The notes under the pieces are model-generated. The model was not told the DNA's origin. It did not search any database and saw nothing but the letters and a program-made list of their open reading frames with translations. A stretch of DNA of 51,387 nucleotides from positions 1 through 51,387 of the forward strand of contig WFNO01000021.1 of the NCBI GenBank assembly GCA_015488555.1. The letters run 5' to 3'. Positions 16,557 to 24,995 of this stretch are shown here, one piece after another (the stretch's first letter is position 1; every line of letters begins with the position of its first letter). This DNA is from Gammaproteobacteria bacterium (GTDB taxonomy: Bacteria > Pseudomonadota > Gammaproteobacteria > SZUA-140). The translations under genes were made by a program, and so were the position numbers.

Positions 16557-18730
16557 TGGCGGACAACATCGTCTGGCTCGACTTCAACGATGCGCCCGAC
16601 CAGGAGATCTCAGCCACCGAACCCGGGTTCGATGCAAAGGAGCTGAAGGCGCGTTTGCTGGACCGGCTGCCCGAGGCGCTTGCCTGGCTGTTTCCGAACG
16701 GCAAGACCCGCGGCAGGCAGTTTGTTATCGGTGACCTGCAGGGCAATCCCGGCAAGAGTCTGGTGGTGGAACTCGAGGGACCCAAAGCGGGCATGTGGAT
16801 CGACTTCGCCACCGGCGAGAGCGGCGACATATTCGATCTCTGGGCAGCGAGCCATGGTCTGGACAGCCACCGGCAGTTTCCGGATCTGGTGCGCAAGATC
16901 GCCCGCTGGCTGGGTGATGCGCCGCCTGCCACAGTTACTTCGCCGTCACGTAAACCGCCGGTCGACGATCTCGGCCCCTGGTCGGCCAAGTGGGACTACC
17001 ACGACGGCGAGGGGCGGCTCATCGCCTGCGTTTACCGCTACGACACCGAAGACGGCAAGGAATACCGGCCGTGGGATGTGCGCGAACGCAAGATGCGCGC
17101 GCCCAATCCGAGGCCGCTCTACAACCAACCCCGCCTCCTGCTGGCCGATGAGGTTGTACTGGTTGAGGGCGAGAAAGCCGCAGATGCGCTTATCAGCCAG
17201 GGTATTGCGGCCACCACCGCCATGAACGGTGCCAACGCGCCGGTGGACAAGACCGACTGGTCGCCACTCAAGGACAAGCGCGTGCTGATCTGGCCGGACA
17301 AGGATGAGGCCGGGATCCAGTATGCCGAGCGTGCGCGGGATGTGTTACTCCGTTCAGGCGTGGCATCGGTGGCCATCCTCGAGCCGCCCGCCGACAAGCC
17401 GGAGAAATGGGATGCGGCCGATGCGGTCGCGGAGAAGATGGATGTCACTGACTTCCTTCAATCCGCCCCGAGATCCGAGGCGCATAGCGCGCCAGGGATT
17501 CCGGTGTTCAGCCTCGGGCAGATGCTGGCGGACACATCCCCCATGCCTGATGACCTGATCGAACCCCGGGTGCTGACACCCGGTGGCATGATCGTCTTCG
17601 GCGGCGCGCCCAAAGTGGGCAAGAGCGACTTCCTGCTCACAATGCTCACCCACATGGCAGCGGGCGAGCCGTTTCTGGAACTCAATCCGCCAAGGCCGCT
17701 GCGCATCTTTTATCTGCAGGCAGAGGTGCAATACCACTATCTACGCGAACGCTTTCAGGCGATGAACCTGCCGAAGGCGGTTGTGCGCAAGGCGGCGGGC
17801 AACCTCAAGGTCACACCACAGCTCAAGCTGGTGTTCAACGACGATGGCATGGCCGTTGTGCTGACTGCCATGCGGAAGGCATTCACCGAGCCGCCATTGG
17901 ATGTTCTGGTCATCGACCCGATCCGGAACGTCTTCGATGGCGGGCCGGAGGGAGCAAGCGAGAACGACAACAACGCCATGCTGTTCTTCCTGCGCGAGCG
18001 GGTGGAGCAGCTGCGCGATGCAGTCAATCCCGAGGCAGGCATCATTCTGGCCCACCATACCAAGAAGATCAGCAAGAAACAGGTTGAGGAAGATCCGTTC
18101 CTTGCCTTGTCCGGTGCGGGCAGCCTGCGCGGCTACTACACCACCGGCATGCTGCTCTACCGGCCCGACGAGAGCCGCACGGATCGAATGCTGGTGTTCG
18201 AGCTGCGCAATGGTCCGGGCATTGCCACCAAGCGTGTCGACAAGTCCGGCGGGCGATGGGTGGAACTCGACCCGCATAGTGAGCGCCTAGTCAACCAGGA
18301 CCATGGCGAGCGCCTGGATGCCGAACGTCGCCGCAAACGCGATGTGATCCTGCAATTGATCTTCGACGAGGCCTCTGAGTGCAGGGTCTACACCGCCAAC
18401 CAGTTCGCAGAAAGCTTCGAGGGCAAGGCCGGGCTTGGGGCCAACCGCACCATCAATGAGCGCCTGGCCGTGCTGGCCACCAAGGGCTACATCAAGTTCT
18501 TCCGTAATCCCGAGGACTATGGACTGCCGCCGCTGACCCGCAGCAAGTTCGGCTACCTCTGCGTCGAGCAGATGGCCCTGCCGGGCAAAGAGCAGATCGA
18601 TACCGACACCGGTGAGATCACCCGCTCATGTCTAGTCGTCAAACCCACCCATTACAAATGTCCGCAGACCGGCGCGGTGCTGCCCGTCGAAAACCCGGAC
18701 GTCTGGATCTATCACGAGGAGGATCAATAG
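16556..18730 (+). CDS. Primase-helicase (Toprim plus RepA-type ATPase)
   Basis: A 724-residue replication protein. The Toprim domain has VEGEKAAD (203-210) and WPDKDEAG (246-253). The C-terminal RecA-fold helicase has Walker A GGAPKVGKS (349-357), Walker B LVIDPIRN (451-458) and the sensor-like ILAHHTKK near 500. The first 100 residues resemble the primase N-terminal region. It probably primes and unwinds at the phage origin. I chose the ATG at 16556 because it overlaps the upstream stop (TGATG) with GGAGG before it. The candidate origin repeats begin 46 bases after its stop. Confidence 0.93.
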   Translation: MADNIVWLDFNDAPDQEISATEPGFDAKELKARLLDRLPEALAWLFPNGKTRGRQFVIGDLQGNPGKSLVVELEGPKAGMWIDFATGESGDIFDLWAASHGLDSHRQFPDLVRKIARWLGDAPPATVTSPSRKPPVDDLGPWSAKWDYHDGEGRLIACVYRYDTEDGKEYRPWDVRERKMRAPNPRPLYNQPRLLLADEVVLVEGEKAADALISQGIAATTAMNGANAPVDKTDWSPLKDKRVLIWPDKDEAGIQYAERARDVLLRSGVASVAILEPPADKPEKWDAADAVAEKMDVTDFLQSAPRSEAHSAPGIPVFSLGQMLADTSPMPDDLIEPRVLTPGGMIVFGGAPKVGKSDFLLTMLTHMAAGEPFLELNPPRPLRIFYLQAEVQYHYLRERFQAMNLPKAVVRKAAGNLKVTPQLKLVFNDDGMAVVLTAMRKAFTEPPLDVLVIDPIRNVFDGGPEGASENDNNAMLFFLRERVEQLRDAVNPEAGIILAHHTKKISKKQVEEDPFLALSGAGSLRGYYTTGMLLYRPDESRTDRMLVFELRNGPGIATKRVDKSGGRWVELDPHSERLVNQDHGERLDAERRRKRDVILQLIFDEASECRVYTANQFAESFEGKAGLGANRTINERLAVLATKGYIKFFRNPEDYGLPPLTRSKFGYLCVEQMALPGKEQIDTDTGEITRSCLVVKPTHYKCPQTGAVLPVENPDVWIYHEEDQ

Positions 18731-19503
18731 TGAACCAACCGACAAACACCGATACCAGTACCCGCGCGGACGGTCTGCAATCTGACCCAGTTTGCTGCAA
18801 TCTGCAAACTGCCTGCAAACTGGAATCCAGTAAAAACAATACCTTGCGCCAGTTTGCAGATTGCGGGGACCAGATTGCGGATACCCCCTGCAAACTGAAC
18901 ACAAACCCAGTCGTATCAAGGGTTTCAGGGGGATTTCCAGTTTGCACGCAGACCCTCTCTCCCTACGGGAGAGAAGAGCCCCAGGGGGGAGCTCTTCATC
19001 CCGGGGAGAAGGATGATCTGGCCTCGGTCTGCATGACGGTGCTCTGTCTGGACCTGGGGACAAAGAGTGGTTGGGCATTTCGTTCAGCCGATGGACTGAT
19101 CAGCAGTGGTACAGCCGAGTTCAAACATGACCGCTACCAGGGCGGCGGCATGCGCTTCCTCAAGTTCAAGCATTGGCTCGACAAGATGCTGACCACGGTA
19201 ACCCAAATCGACGCCATCTACTTCGAGGAGGTTCGGCGTCACCTCGGTGTCGATGCTGCTCATGCCTACGGTGGTTTCCTGGCCCATCTGTCGGCCTGGT
19301 GTGAGCAACACGGCATTGCCTACGAGGGAGTACCGGTGGGCACCATCAAGCGCCATGTCACCGGCAAGGGCAACGCCAGCAAGGCGCAGGTCATCCAGGC
19401 TGTGCGCCAACGAGGCCATCATCCTGACGATGACAACGAAGCCGATGCCCTGGCTCTGTTGCACTGGATTATCGATACCCGGATAACAGGGGGTGCGGCA
19501 TGA
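18730..19503 (+). CDS. RuvC-like Holliday junction resolvase with unusual N-terminus
   Basis: The conserved part starts at MTVLCLDLGTKSGWAF (ATG at 19034) with a catalytic aspartate in CLDLG, then YFEEV and DNEADALALLHW for the other acids of the RuvC/RNase H fold. The enzyme would cut branched DNA before packaging. A GTG at 18730 with GAGGAGG eight bases upstream gives 257 residues, adding about 100 low-complexity residues encoded by the repeat cluster at 18776-18946. That start has the better ribosome binding site. The extension resembles no domain, so the shorter form at 19034 is possible. The 3' end overlaps the next gene by ATGA. Confidence 0.85.
   Translation: MNQPTNTDTSTRADGLQSDPVCCNLQTACKLESSKNNTLRQFADCGDQIADTPCKLNTNPVVSRVSGGFPVCTQTLSPYGREEPQGGALHPGEKDDLASVCMTVLCLDLGTKSGWAFRSADGLISSGTAEFKHDRYQGGGMRFLKFKHWLDKMLTTVTQIDAIYFEEVRRHLGVDAAHAYGGFLAHLSAWCEQHGIAYEGVPVGTIKRHVTGKGNASKAQVIQAVRQRGHHPDDDNEADALALLHWIIDTRITGGAA
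18776..18946. repeat. Iteron-like repeats, candidate phage replication origin
   Basis: About ten copies of CAG(T/A)TTGC occur in 171 bases on both strands. CCAGTTTGC is at 18787, 18849 and 18937. TGCAAACTG, its inverse, is at about 18803, 18814 and 18889. CAGATTGC or its inverse GCAATCTG is at 18776, 18796, 18857 and 18871. The cluster follows the primase-helicase gene and lies in the 5' part of the resolvase gene, as the lambda origin lies inside gene O. Confidence 0.65.
18956..18996. repeat. Two adjacent hairpins beside the iteron cluster
   Basis: TCTCTCCC-TAC-GGGAGAGA (18956-18974) is a perfect 8-bp stem. It is followed by AAGAGC...GCTCTT (18974-18996) around a C/G-rich centre. They could form part of the origin or control translation of the resolvase. 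Confidence 0.55.
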
Positions 19504-19889
19504 GCAAGCATTGGACCGCTGAAAAAGTGGCTGAGCGTTTCGAGGCCTGCGTGAAGACGCTGCGCAAGCTGCCCTCGGCTGGCATGATGGGTTATGTGTC
19601 GGCCTGGCCGGACATCGTCTACACGCCGCAAGAGATCGCGAGACAGGAGCCCAATCCCATCCGGTTGGCGGCATTGCCGGATGAGATCACCCGCATGGAG
19701 GAAACGCTCACCTGGATAACCTGGGTCAATCCGGGCGAACGCAAGCTCATCTGGCTGCGTGCCTATCGAGTGCCGTGGCGGGCCATTGCCCGGGAGACCG
19801 GCTTTCCCAAAACCTCTGCCCAGCGTTATTGGGACGTGGCGTTGAGCAAAATAGCGCGGAGGCTCGAAGCGGAGCGTGCCGCTGCGTAA
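19500..19889 (+). CDS. DUF6362-type protein
   Basis: A 129-residue protein with an N-terminal helix (WTAEKVAERFEACVKTLRKL), a central segment on planar residues (SAWPDIVYTPQEI), and a C-terminal helix-turn-helix-like end (VPWRAIARETGFPKTSAQRYW). This fits the DUF6362 family, found in the early operons of phages and resembling antitermination or late-gene regulators. It is the last gene before the terminator at 19898, so it could control the change from early to late transcription. That role is inference. Confidence 0.7.
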   Translation: MSKHWTAEKVAERFEACVKTLRKLPSAGMMGYVSAWPDIVYTPQEIARQEPNPIRLAALPDEITRMEETLTWITWVNPGERKLIWLRAYRVPWRAIARETGFPKTSAQRYWDVALSKIARRLEAERAAA

Positions 19890-19897
19890 TGGTGGCG

Positions 19898-19929
19898 AAA
19901 CCGGGGGTGGGACAAAACCCCCGGTTTTT
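19898..19929 (+). terminator. Intrinsic terminator of the replication operon
   Basis: An 11-bp perfect stem AAACCGGGGGT / ACCCCCGGTTT with an 8-base loop runs into five T residues, nine bases after the stop of the DUF6362-type gene. Confidence 0.9.
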
Positions 19930-19970
19930 GCTTTAATGCTTGCTAACATCGCGAGCGAACTGCAACCAAG

Positions 19971-19998
19971 GCCACGGATTCAACCCCGTGGCTTTTTT
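19971..19998 (+). terminator. Second terminator-like hairpin
   Basis: GCCACGG / CCGTGGC with an 8-base loop is followed by six T residues. Outer complementarity (GCAAC / GTTGC) extends the stem. It sits 42 bases after the first terminator, at the entrance to the hairpin-rich leader of the methyltransferase gene. Confidence 0.75.
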
Positions 19999-20005
19999 GT
20001 TGCGG

Positions 20006-20106
20006 TCATGGCGTAGCCATGAGGACCACGGGTCCTTCCTAGCCATCCATGCGGTGCGGGGCGCAAGGCCGCCGCGTTTCGCTAGCGACAGACCCGAAAA
20101 ACGGGT
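20006..20106. repeat. Hairpin array D, leader of ParB-methyltransferase gene
   Basis: TCATGGC-GTA-GCCATGA (20006-20022) is followed directly by AGGACC-ACG-GGTCCT (20022-20036), then TCGCTAGCGA, a perfect palindrome (20079-20088), and ACCCG-AAAAA-CGGGT (20092-20106). The GTA loop is shared with array A. The array fills most of the 5' leader between the terminator and the ATG at 20148. Confidence 0.7.
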
Positions 20107-20147
20107 TCGCAGGTTCGCGGTTCGCACTCAGTTCTCAAGGTAATCGA

Positions 20148-21446
20148 ATGCAAACGACCTCTATCGAAACGGTGGAGCACTGGCCGCTCCAGCGGCTGAT
20201 CCCCTATGCGCGTAATGCGCGCACCCACGATGATGGGCAGGTGTCGCAGATCGCCGGTTCGATTGCCGAGTTCGGTTTCGTCAATCCGATCCTGGTTGGC
20301 GATGACAATGTCATCATTGCCGGACACGGCCGCTTGATGGCCGCGCAACAGCTGGGGCTGGAACAGGTGCCGGTAATCGTGCTGCGCCATCTTACTGAAG
20401 CGCAGCGCAAGGCTCTGGTGATCGCCGACAACAAGATCGCCGAGAACGCCGGTTGGAATGAAGATCTGCTCAAACTCGAGTTGACCGAAATCCAGGAACT
20501 GGGATTCGACCTTGATGTCATCGGTTTTTCTGATGAGGAACTGGATGAGTTGCTGGCGGTCGAAGATGAAACCGGACTTACCGATGACGATCAGATCCCG
20601 GAGCCCGAAGAACAGGCGATCAGTCAAACTGGTGATCTCTGGCTGCTTGGTGAACACCGCCTGCTCTGCGGCGACGCCACCAAGCGCGAAGATTTGGAAC
20701 AATTGATGGAGGGTGAGTTGGCCGACATGGTCTTCACCGATCCGCCTTACAACGTGGACTATGGCAACTCCGCCAAGGACAAAATGCGCGGCAAGGACCG
20801 GCGCATTCTGAACGACAATCTTGGCGAAGGCTTCTATGGTTTTTTGCTGGCGGCGCTTGCTAATCTGCTCGAAGTGACCAAAGGCGCGTGCTACATCGCC
20901 ATGTCATCCAGCGAGCTGGACACGCTCCAGCAGGCGTTTCGTGACGCCGGCGGCAAATGGTCCACCTTCATCATCTGGGCCAAGAACACCTTTACCTTGG
21001 GACGTTCCGATTATCAGCGCCAGTACGAGCCCATTCTCTACGGCTGGCGCGAAGGCGTGGACCACTTCTGGTGCGGTGCGCGCGATCAGGGGGATGTCTG
21101 GTTCTTCAACAAACCGGCCAGGAACGATCTTCACCCCACCATGAAACCGGTGAAACTGGTCGAGCGTGCGGTGCGCAATTCCAGCAAGAGCCGGGATATC
21201 GTATTGGACCCCTTTGGCGGCTCGGGCAGTACCCTGATTGCTTGCGAGAAGAGCGGCCGCCAGGCGCGCCTGATGGAGCTGGATCCGAAGTACGTTGATG
21301 TGATCATCCGGCGTTGGCAGGACTACACCGGCAACAAGGCCGTTCTCAAAGAAACTGGACAGGATTTTGACGAGACGACTTCGGAACGGTTGATGATTGG
21401 TGGAACAGAAGAAGCCCAAGCACCCGTTGAGGTGCCTGAGCAGTAA
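20148..21446 (+). CDS. ParB-like domain fused to DNA methyltransferase
   Basis: A 432-residue fusion. Residues about 10-110 form a ParB/Srx-type domain (LIPYARNARTHDDGQV, GFVNPILVGDDNVIIAGHGR). The rest is an amino-methyltransferase of beta order: motif IV TDPPYNVDYG near 197-206 precedes motif I LDPFGGSGST near 353-362. It probably methylates adenine or N4-cytosine to protect phage DNA or regulate genes. The ATG at 20148 has AAGG nine bases upstream. The leader is full of hairpins (array D), so its translation may be controlled. No partner nuclease is adjacent. Confidence 0.93.
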   Translation: MQTTSIETVEHWPLQRLIPYARNARTHDDGQVSQIAGSIAEFGFVNPILVGDDNVIIAGHGRLMAAQQLGLEQVPVIVLRHLTEAQRKALVIADNKIAENAGWNEDLLKLELTEIQELGFDLDVIGFSDEELDELLAVEDETGLTDDDQIPEPEEQAISQTGDLWLLGEHRLLCGDATKREDLEQLMEGELADMVFTDPPYNVDYGNSAKDKMRGKDRRILNDNLGEGFYGFLLAALANLLEVTKGACYIAMSSSELDTLQQAFRDAGGKWSTFIIWAKNTFTLGRSDYQRQYEPILYGWREGVDHFWCGARDQGDVWFFNKPARNDLHPTMKPVKLVERAVRNSSKSRDIVLDPFGGSGSTLIACEKSGRQARLMELDPKYVDVIIRRWQDYTGNKAVLKETGQDFDETTSERLMIGGTEEAQAPVEVPEQ

Positions 21447-21457
21447 GGCGCTATCGG

Positions 21458-21883
21458 CTAAGCGATTCGATACCGCCTTGGGGCTCCCTCATCTTTGTGG
21501 GATGTGATGGTCAGCCCAAGCCTTTTCTTGAGGGCATTGCTCATGGCTCCGCGTACCGTATGGCGTTGCCAGCCTGTGGCATCAGCGATTTCTTCGATGG
21601 TTGCGCCTTCGGGGCGCTGCATCATCTCAATCATGGTCGCCTGCTTGGTGCCGGACCGGTGGCTTGGCTTGTCGGCTGAAGGTTTCTTGCCGATTGCCGT
21701 GTATCCGGTGGCGCTGATGCAATAGCCATCGCCCTTGGGCTCGATCAGTTCCCGGTTCAATAATCCCTGAATCACCCGGTTGCGCACACCCGCGTTGACG
21801 TTCGCGGGCAATGGCTCGATGTTGCCGCCGGGACGACTGGAGGCTGCGTGAAGGATGCGTTCTTGAGTGGCTGTCAGTTTCAT
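21458..21883 (-). CDS. DUF3489 domain protein
   Basis: A 141-residue protein with two winged-helix-like parts. The N-terminal one is LTATQERILHAASSRPGGNI. The C-terminal DUF3489 signature is KQATMIEMMQRPEGATIEEIADATGWQRHTVRGAMSNALKKRLGL. DUF3489 proteins often occur near DUF2924 and recombinase genes; here they are split, with DUF2924 at 4605-5036. It lies on the reverse strand between the methyltransferase and terminase genes, the only break in forward transcription there. DNA binding is likely; its target is unknown. Confidence 0.85.
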   Translation of the reverse strand: MKLTATQERILHAASSRPGGNIEPLPANVNAGVRNRVIQGLLNRELIEPKGDGYCISATGYTAIGKKPSADKPSHRSGTKQATMIEMMQRPEGATIEEIADATGWQRHTVRGAMSNALKKRLGLTITSHKDEGAPRRYRIA

Positions 21884-21906
21884 GGTCTGGGTTCTCCTGT
21901 TGGGTT

Positions 21907-22119
21907 TTATTCGGCGAATTCGCCTTCGACGAAGGCAGCGTCGGTGATCTGCTTGAGCAGTTCGGCATAGTGGGCCAGGTCGCCCGCGTGTCCCCAGGTG
22001 ACGTCCTCTGGCGCGACGTTGAAGTGCTCGTTGCTGAGGGCCTGGAGCCGCGCCAGCATGGTGTCGATTTCGGCTTTTCTGGCGATGAAGGCGTCGATGG
22101 CGGTGGGTTTCTTGCTCAT
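21907..22119 (-). CDS. Small helical protein upstream of DUF3489 gene
   Basis: A 70-residue protein starting at the ATG at 22119 with GGAG ten bases upstream; an in-frame start at 22182 lacks a binding site. The sequence is mostly helical (IDAFIARKAEIDTMLARLQALSNEH) with an acidic C-terminus. It lies 23 bases before the DUF3489 gene in the same operon. The motif GAAGCGTTCAT occurs 35 bases before its start. Function unknown. Confidence 0.65.
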   Translation of the reverse strand: MSKKPTAIDAFIARKAEIDTMLARLQALSNEHFNVAPEDVTWGHAGDLAHYAELLKQITDAAFVEGEFAE

Positions 22120-22153
22120 GTCTCTGTCTCCTTTTGTGCTTGACCGTGGTGAC

Positions 22154-22164
22154 ATGAACGCTTC
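22154..22164 (-). repeat. Motif GAAGCGTTCAT upstream of reverse-strand gene
   Basis: One of three exact copies in the window (also 5069-5079 and 51119-51129). All are in the same orientation and 28-35 bases before the start codon of a small reverse-strand gene. Similarity with the 51119 copy extends on (TTGAT.AG..C.CCG upstream on the minus strand). Confidence 0.5.
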
Positions 22165-22238
22165 CTTCGGCGCACTAATCAACTTATTTCTGCTTATTTT
22201 TCAGAAAAATATCCGATAAAAAACAATGAGATAGAGGT

Positions 22239-22778
22239 ATGGGGATTTCCATCCGGGCCTACGGCCGCCATCGCGGTGTATCGGATGCGGCGGTGCGCAA
22301 GGCCATCAAGGCCGGGCGTATCACACCGGAGCCGGATGGCACGATTGATCCGGACAAGGCCGATGCCCAGTGGAACAGGAACACGGATGCCGCGCAGCGG
22401 CGAGGTGATAAACGAAAGGCGGTGCCTGTCGCCGCTCTCGACGCAGTCCAGGACACGCTGCGGGAACAAGGCGGATCAGCCGGAGGTGGCACCACCTATA
22501 TGCAAGCCAGAGTGGCCAACGAGGTGCTCAAGGCCCAGACCAATCGCATCCGCCTGCAACAACTCAAGAAGGAGCTGGTGGATCGATCCAAGGCACTGGC
22601 CCATGTATTCAAGCTGGCCCGCGCGGAACGTGATGCCTGGATGAGCTGGCCAGCCCGGGTCTCAAGCCAAATGGCTGCCGAACTGGGCGTCGACGCGCAC
22701 ACCATGCACGTCACGTTGGAAGCCTATGTCAGACAGCATCTCTCAGAGCTCGCCGACGTCCAGCCGCGGGTGGACTAG
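22239..22778 (+). CDS. Terminase small subunit (Nu1-like)
   Basis: A 179-residue protein. Its N-terminal helix-turn-helix (YGRHRGVSDAAVRKAIKAGR) resembles the Nu1 DNA-binding winged helix. A helical segment (ARVANEVLKAQTNRIRLQQLKKE) and a C-terminal part that would contact TerL follow. It would recognise the cos site and recruit the large subunit, whose gene overlaps this one by 53 bases. It opens the late operon. Confidence 0.85.
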   Translation: MGISIRAYGRHRGVSDAAVRKAIKAGRITPEPDGTIDPDKADAQWNRNTDAAQRRGDKRKAVPVAALDAVQDTLREQGGSAGGGTTYMQARVANEVLKAQTNRIRLQQLKKELVDRSKALAHVFKLARAERDAWMSWPARVSSQMAAELGVDAHTMHVTLEAYVRQHLSELADVQPRVD

Positions 22779-24753
22779 CGGAATTGATCATTATGACGGC
22801 GCACTCGATATCGAAAAAGCCTGGCGCGAGGGACTCAAACCCGATCCCTTCATGGCCGTCTCGGAATGGTCGGATCAATACCGGGTTCTTTCACCCAAAT
22901 CGGCTGCCGAGCCGGGCCGCTGGCGCACCGAGCGCACTCCTTATCTGAAAGAGATCATGGACTGCCTGTCGGTGTCCTCACCGGTACAGCGGGTGGTGTT
23001 CATGAAAGGGGCCCAAGTGGGCGGCACCGAGGCGGGCAATAACTGGATTGGCTATGTCATCCACATTGCCCCGGGCCCGATGATGGCCGTTTCGCCCACC
23101 GTGGAGATGGCCAAGCGCAACTCGCGCCAGCGTATCGATCCGCAGATCGAGGACGTGCCCGAACTGCGTGAGCGGGTCGCCCCGGCGCGCAGCCGGGACT
23201 CCGGCAACACGGTGCTCTCCAAAGAGTTTCCGGGGGGTGTGCTGGTGATGACCGGCGCGAACAGCGCCGTGGGCTTGCGCTCCATGCCCGCACGCTACCT
23301 GTTTATGGATGAGGTGGACGGCTATCCCGGTGATGTGGAGGGTGAAGGTGATCCGATCCTGCTTGCCGAGCGGCGTTCGGCCACTTTCCAGCGACGGCGC
23401 AAGGTGCTGTTGGTGAGTACGCCGACCATCAAGGGGCTTTCGCGTATTCAACGGGAGTTCGAGTCCTCGGATCAGCGCTACTATCACGTGCCCTGTCCGG
23501 AATGCGGCCATTATCAGCCGCTGCGTTTCGCTCAGCTGCGCTGGCCGGAAGGACAGCCGGACAAGGCCCGGTATTGCTGTGAATCCTGTGGTGCGCTGAT
23601 TGATGAGCACCACAAGACGCAAATGCTGGCCAACGGTCGCTGGGTGCCCACCGCCGAGGGCGATGGCCGCACCCAGGGATATCACTTGTCATCCCTTTAC
23701 AGTCCGGTGGGCTGGTTTTCCTGGGCCGATGCCGCGCAGATGTTCGAGGCGGCCCAGAACAATGCCGATCTGATGAAGGGCTTCGTCAACACCGTGTTGG
23801 GCGAGCCCTATGAGGAAGAGTTTGAAGCGCCCGAATGGGAACGGCTCTATGAACGCCGTGAAAAATACCCCATCGGGGTGGTGCCGGTGGGTGGACTGTT
23901 TCTTACCGCGGGCGTGGACGTTCAGCGCGACCGACTCGAATGCGAGGTGGTGGCCTGGGGCCGTCACAAGATATCGTGGTCGGTGGACTATCAGGTTCTC
24001 GACGGCGATACCGCGCAGCCGGACGTATGGCAGAAGCTCGATACGCTGCTGGCAAAGGACTGGCCTCATGCCCTGGGCGGCACATTACCGATTCGAGTGA
24101 TGTGCGTCGATTCGGGGTATGCCACGCAGGACGTCTATGGCTGGGTGCGCAAGTACCCGCAAGCGGTCTGGGGCGGTGCCGGTGCCAGGGCCTCCCAGCC
24201 CAGAACGGCGGTCGCCATCAAGGGGCGTGACCAGGATACGGCACTCATCTTGAGTGTTTCCAAGGCCGACACCGGTGGCAAGCGCAAAGGTCTGCGGGTC
24301 TGGAATGTCAGCGGTCCGGTGGCCAAGGTGGAACTCTATCGCTGGCTGAAACTGCCGCGCCCCACAGATGAGGAATTGGCGGCAGGCGAAGGCTATCCGC
24401 CGGGCACCTGCCACTTTCCGCAGTACGGCGAGGAATATTTCAAGCAACTCACCGCGGAACGGCGGGTGATCCGGCTGCACAAAGGTTTCCCGAAAGCGAC
24501 ATGGGAAAAGGATCCGGCACGTAACAACGAGACGCTGGACTGCCGGGTGTATGCCCGGGCTGCCGCAAGTATCTATGGCCTGGACCGATTCAAGGAGATC
24601 CACTGGAAGCGGCTGGAGCAGGCCTTGGGTGTGGCGGAATCTCCTCCGGAACCGGAAGTCCCGGTGCGGCAGGTTCAGAACAAGCCAGAACCACGTAAGC
24701 CGACACGGTTGGCGTTGCGTTCTCCCACTATCGCCGACGACCCCTATCTCTGA
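22726..24753 (+). CDS. Terminase large subunit (GpA family)
   Basis: A 675-residue packaging motor. The ATPase P-loop-like segment is FMKGAQVGGTEAGNN near residues 92-106. Walker B is LFMDEVDGYPGD near 192-203. A zinc-finger-like CPECG...CCESCG lies near 255-285, typical of GpA enzymes. The nuclease domain includes FLTAGVDVQRDRLE near 389-402. It cuts concatemers at cos and pumps DNA into the prohead. Length fits the lambda GpA family (about 640). Confidence 0.95.
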   Translation: MSDSISQSSPTSSRGWTSGIDHYDGALDIEKAWREGLKPDPFMAVSEWSDQYRVLSPKSAAEPGRWRTERTPYLKEIMDCLSVSSPVQRVVFMKGAQVGGTEAGNNWIGYVIHIAPGPMMAVSPTVEMAKRNSRQRIDPQIEDVPELRERVAPARSRDSGNTVLSKEFPGGVLVMTGANSAVGLRSMPARYLFMDEVDGYPGDVEGEGDPILLAERRSATFQRRRKVLLVSTPTIKGLSRIQREFESSDQRYYHVPCPECGHYQPLRFAQLRWPEGQPDKARYCCESCGALIDEHHKTQMLANGRWVPTAEGDGRTQGYHLSSLYSPVGWFSWADAAQMFEAAQNNADLMKGFVNTVLGEPYEEEFEAPEWERLYERREKYPIGVVPVGGLFLTAGVDVQRDRLECEVVAWGRHKISWSVDYQVLDGDTAQPDVWQKLDTLLAKDWPHALGGTLPIRVMCVDSGYATQDVYGWVRKYPQAVWGGAGARASQPRTAVAIKGRDQDTALILSVSKADTGGKRKGLRVWNVSGPVAKVELYRWLKLPRPTDEELAAGEGYPPGTCHFPQYGEEYFKQLTAERRVIRLHKGFPKATWEKDPARNNETLDCRVYARAAASIYGLDRFKEIHWKRLEQALGVAESPPEPEVPVRQVQNKPEPRKPTRLALRSPTIADDPYL

Positions 24754-24762
24754 GATTTATAG

Positions 24763-24990
24763 ATGACCGACCTGAGTACTTTGAAACAGCGGCTCGTTGA
24801 GGCCGAGGCGGCGCTGCATCGCCTGATGACCGGCGAACTGGAAGTGACTGTCTCGGTTGGCGGCTACGGAGCCACCACCTATAACCAGGCCAGCGCCGAC
24901 AGGCTCTCGGCCTACATCGCTCGGTTGAAGAATGAGATCGCCAGCCGGGAGGGTGGATCAAGGCGGGGGCCCATTTTGATGAGGTTTTAG
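24763..24990 (+). CDS. Head-tail joining protein W-like
   Basis: A 75-residue protein with the gpW layout: an N-terminal helix (LKQRLVEAEAALHRLMTGE), the beta hairpin ELEVTVSVGGYGATTYNQAS and a second helix (RLSAYIARLKNEIA). gpW closes the portal after packaging. Its position between TerL and portal matches lambda. Confidence 0.88.
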   Translation: MTDLSTLKQRLVEAEAALHRLMTGELEVTVSVGGYGATTYNQASADRLSAYIARLKNEIASREGGSRRGPILMRF

Positions 24991-24995
24991 GCGTT

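Noticed and set aside
18776-18946. CRISPR array
   Set aside because: The repeats are short, on both strands and unevenly spaced; there are no equal spacers and no cas operon. The Cas4-like nuclease belongs to the phage replication set.
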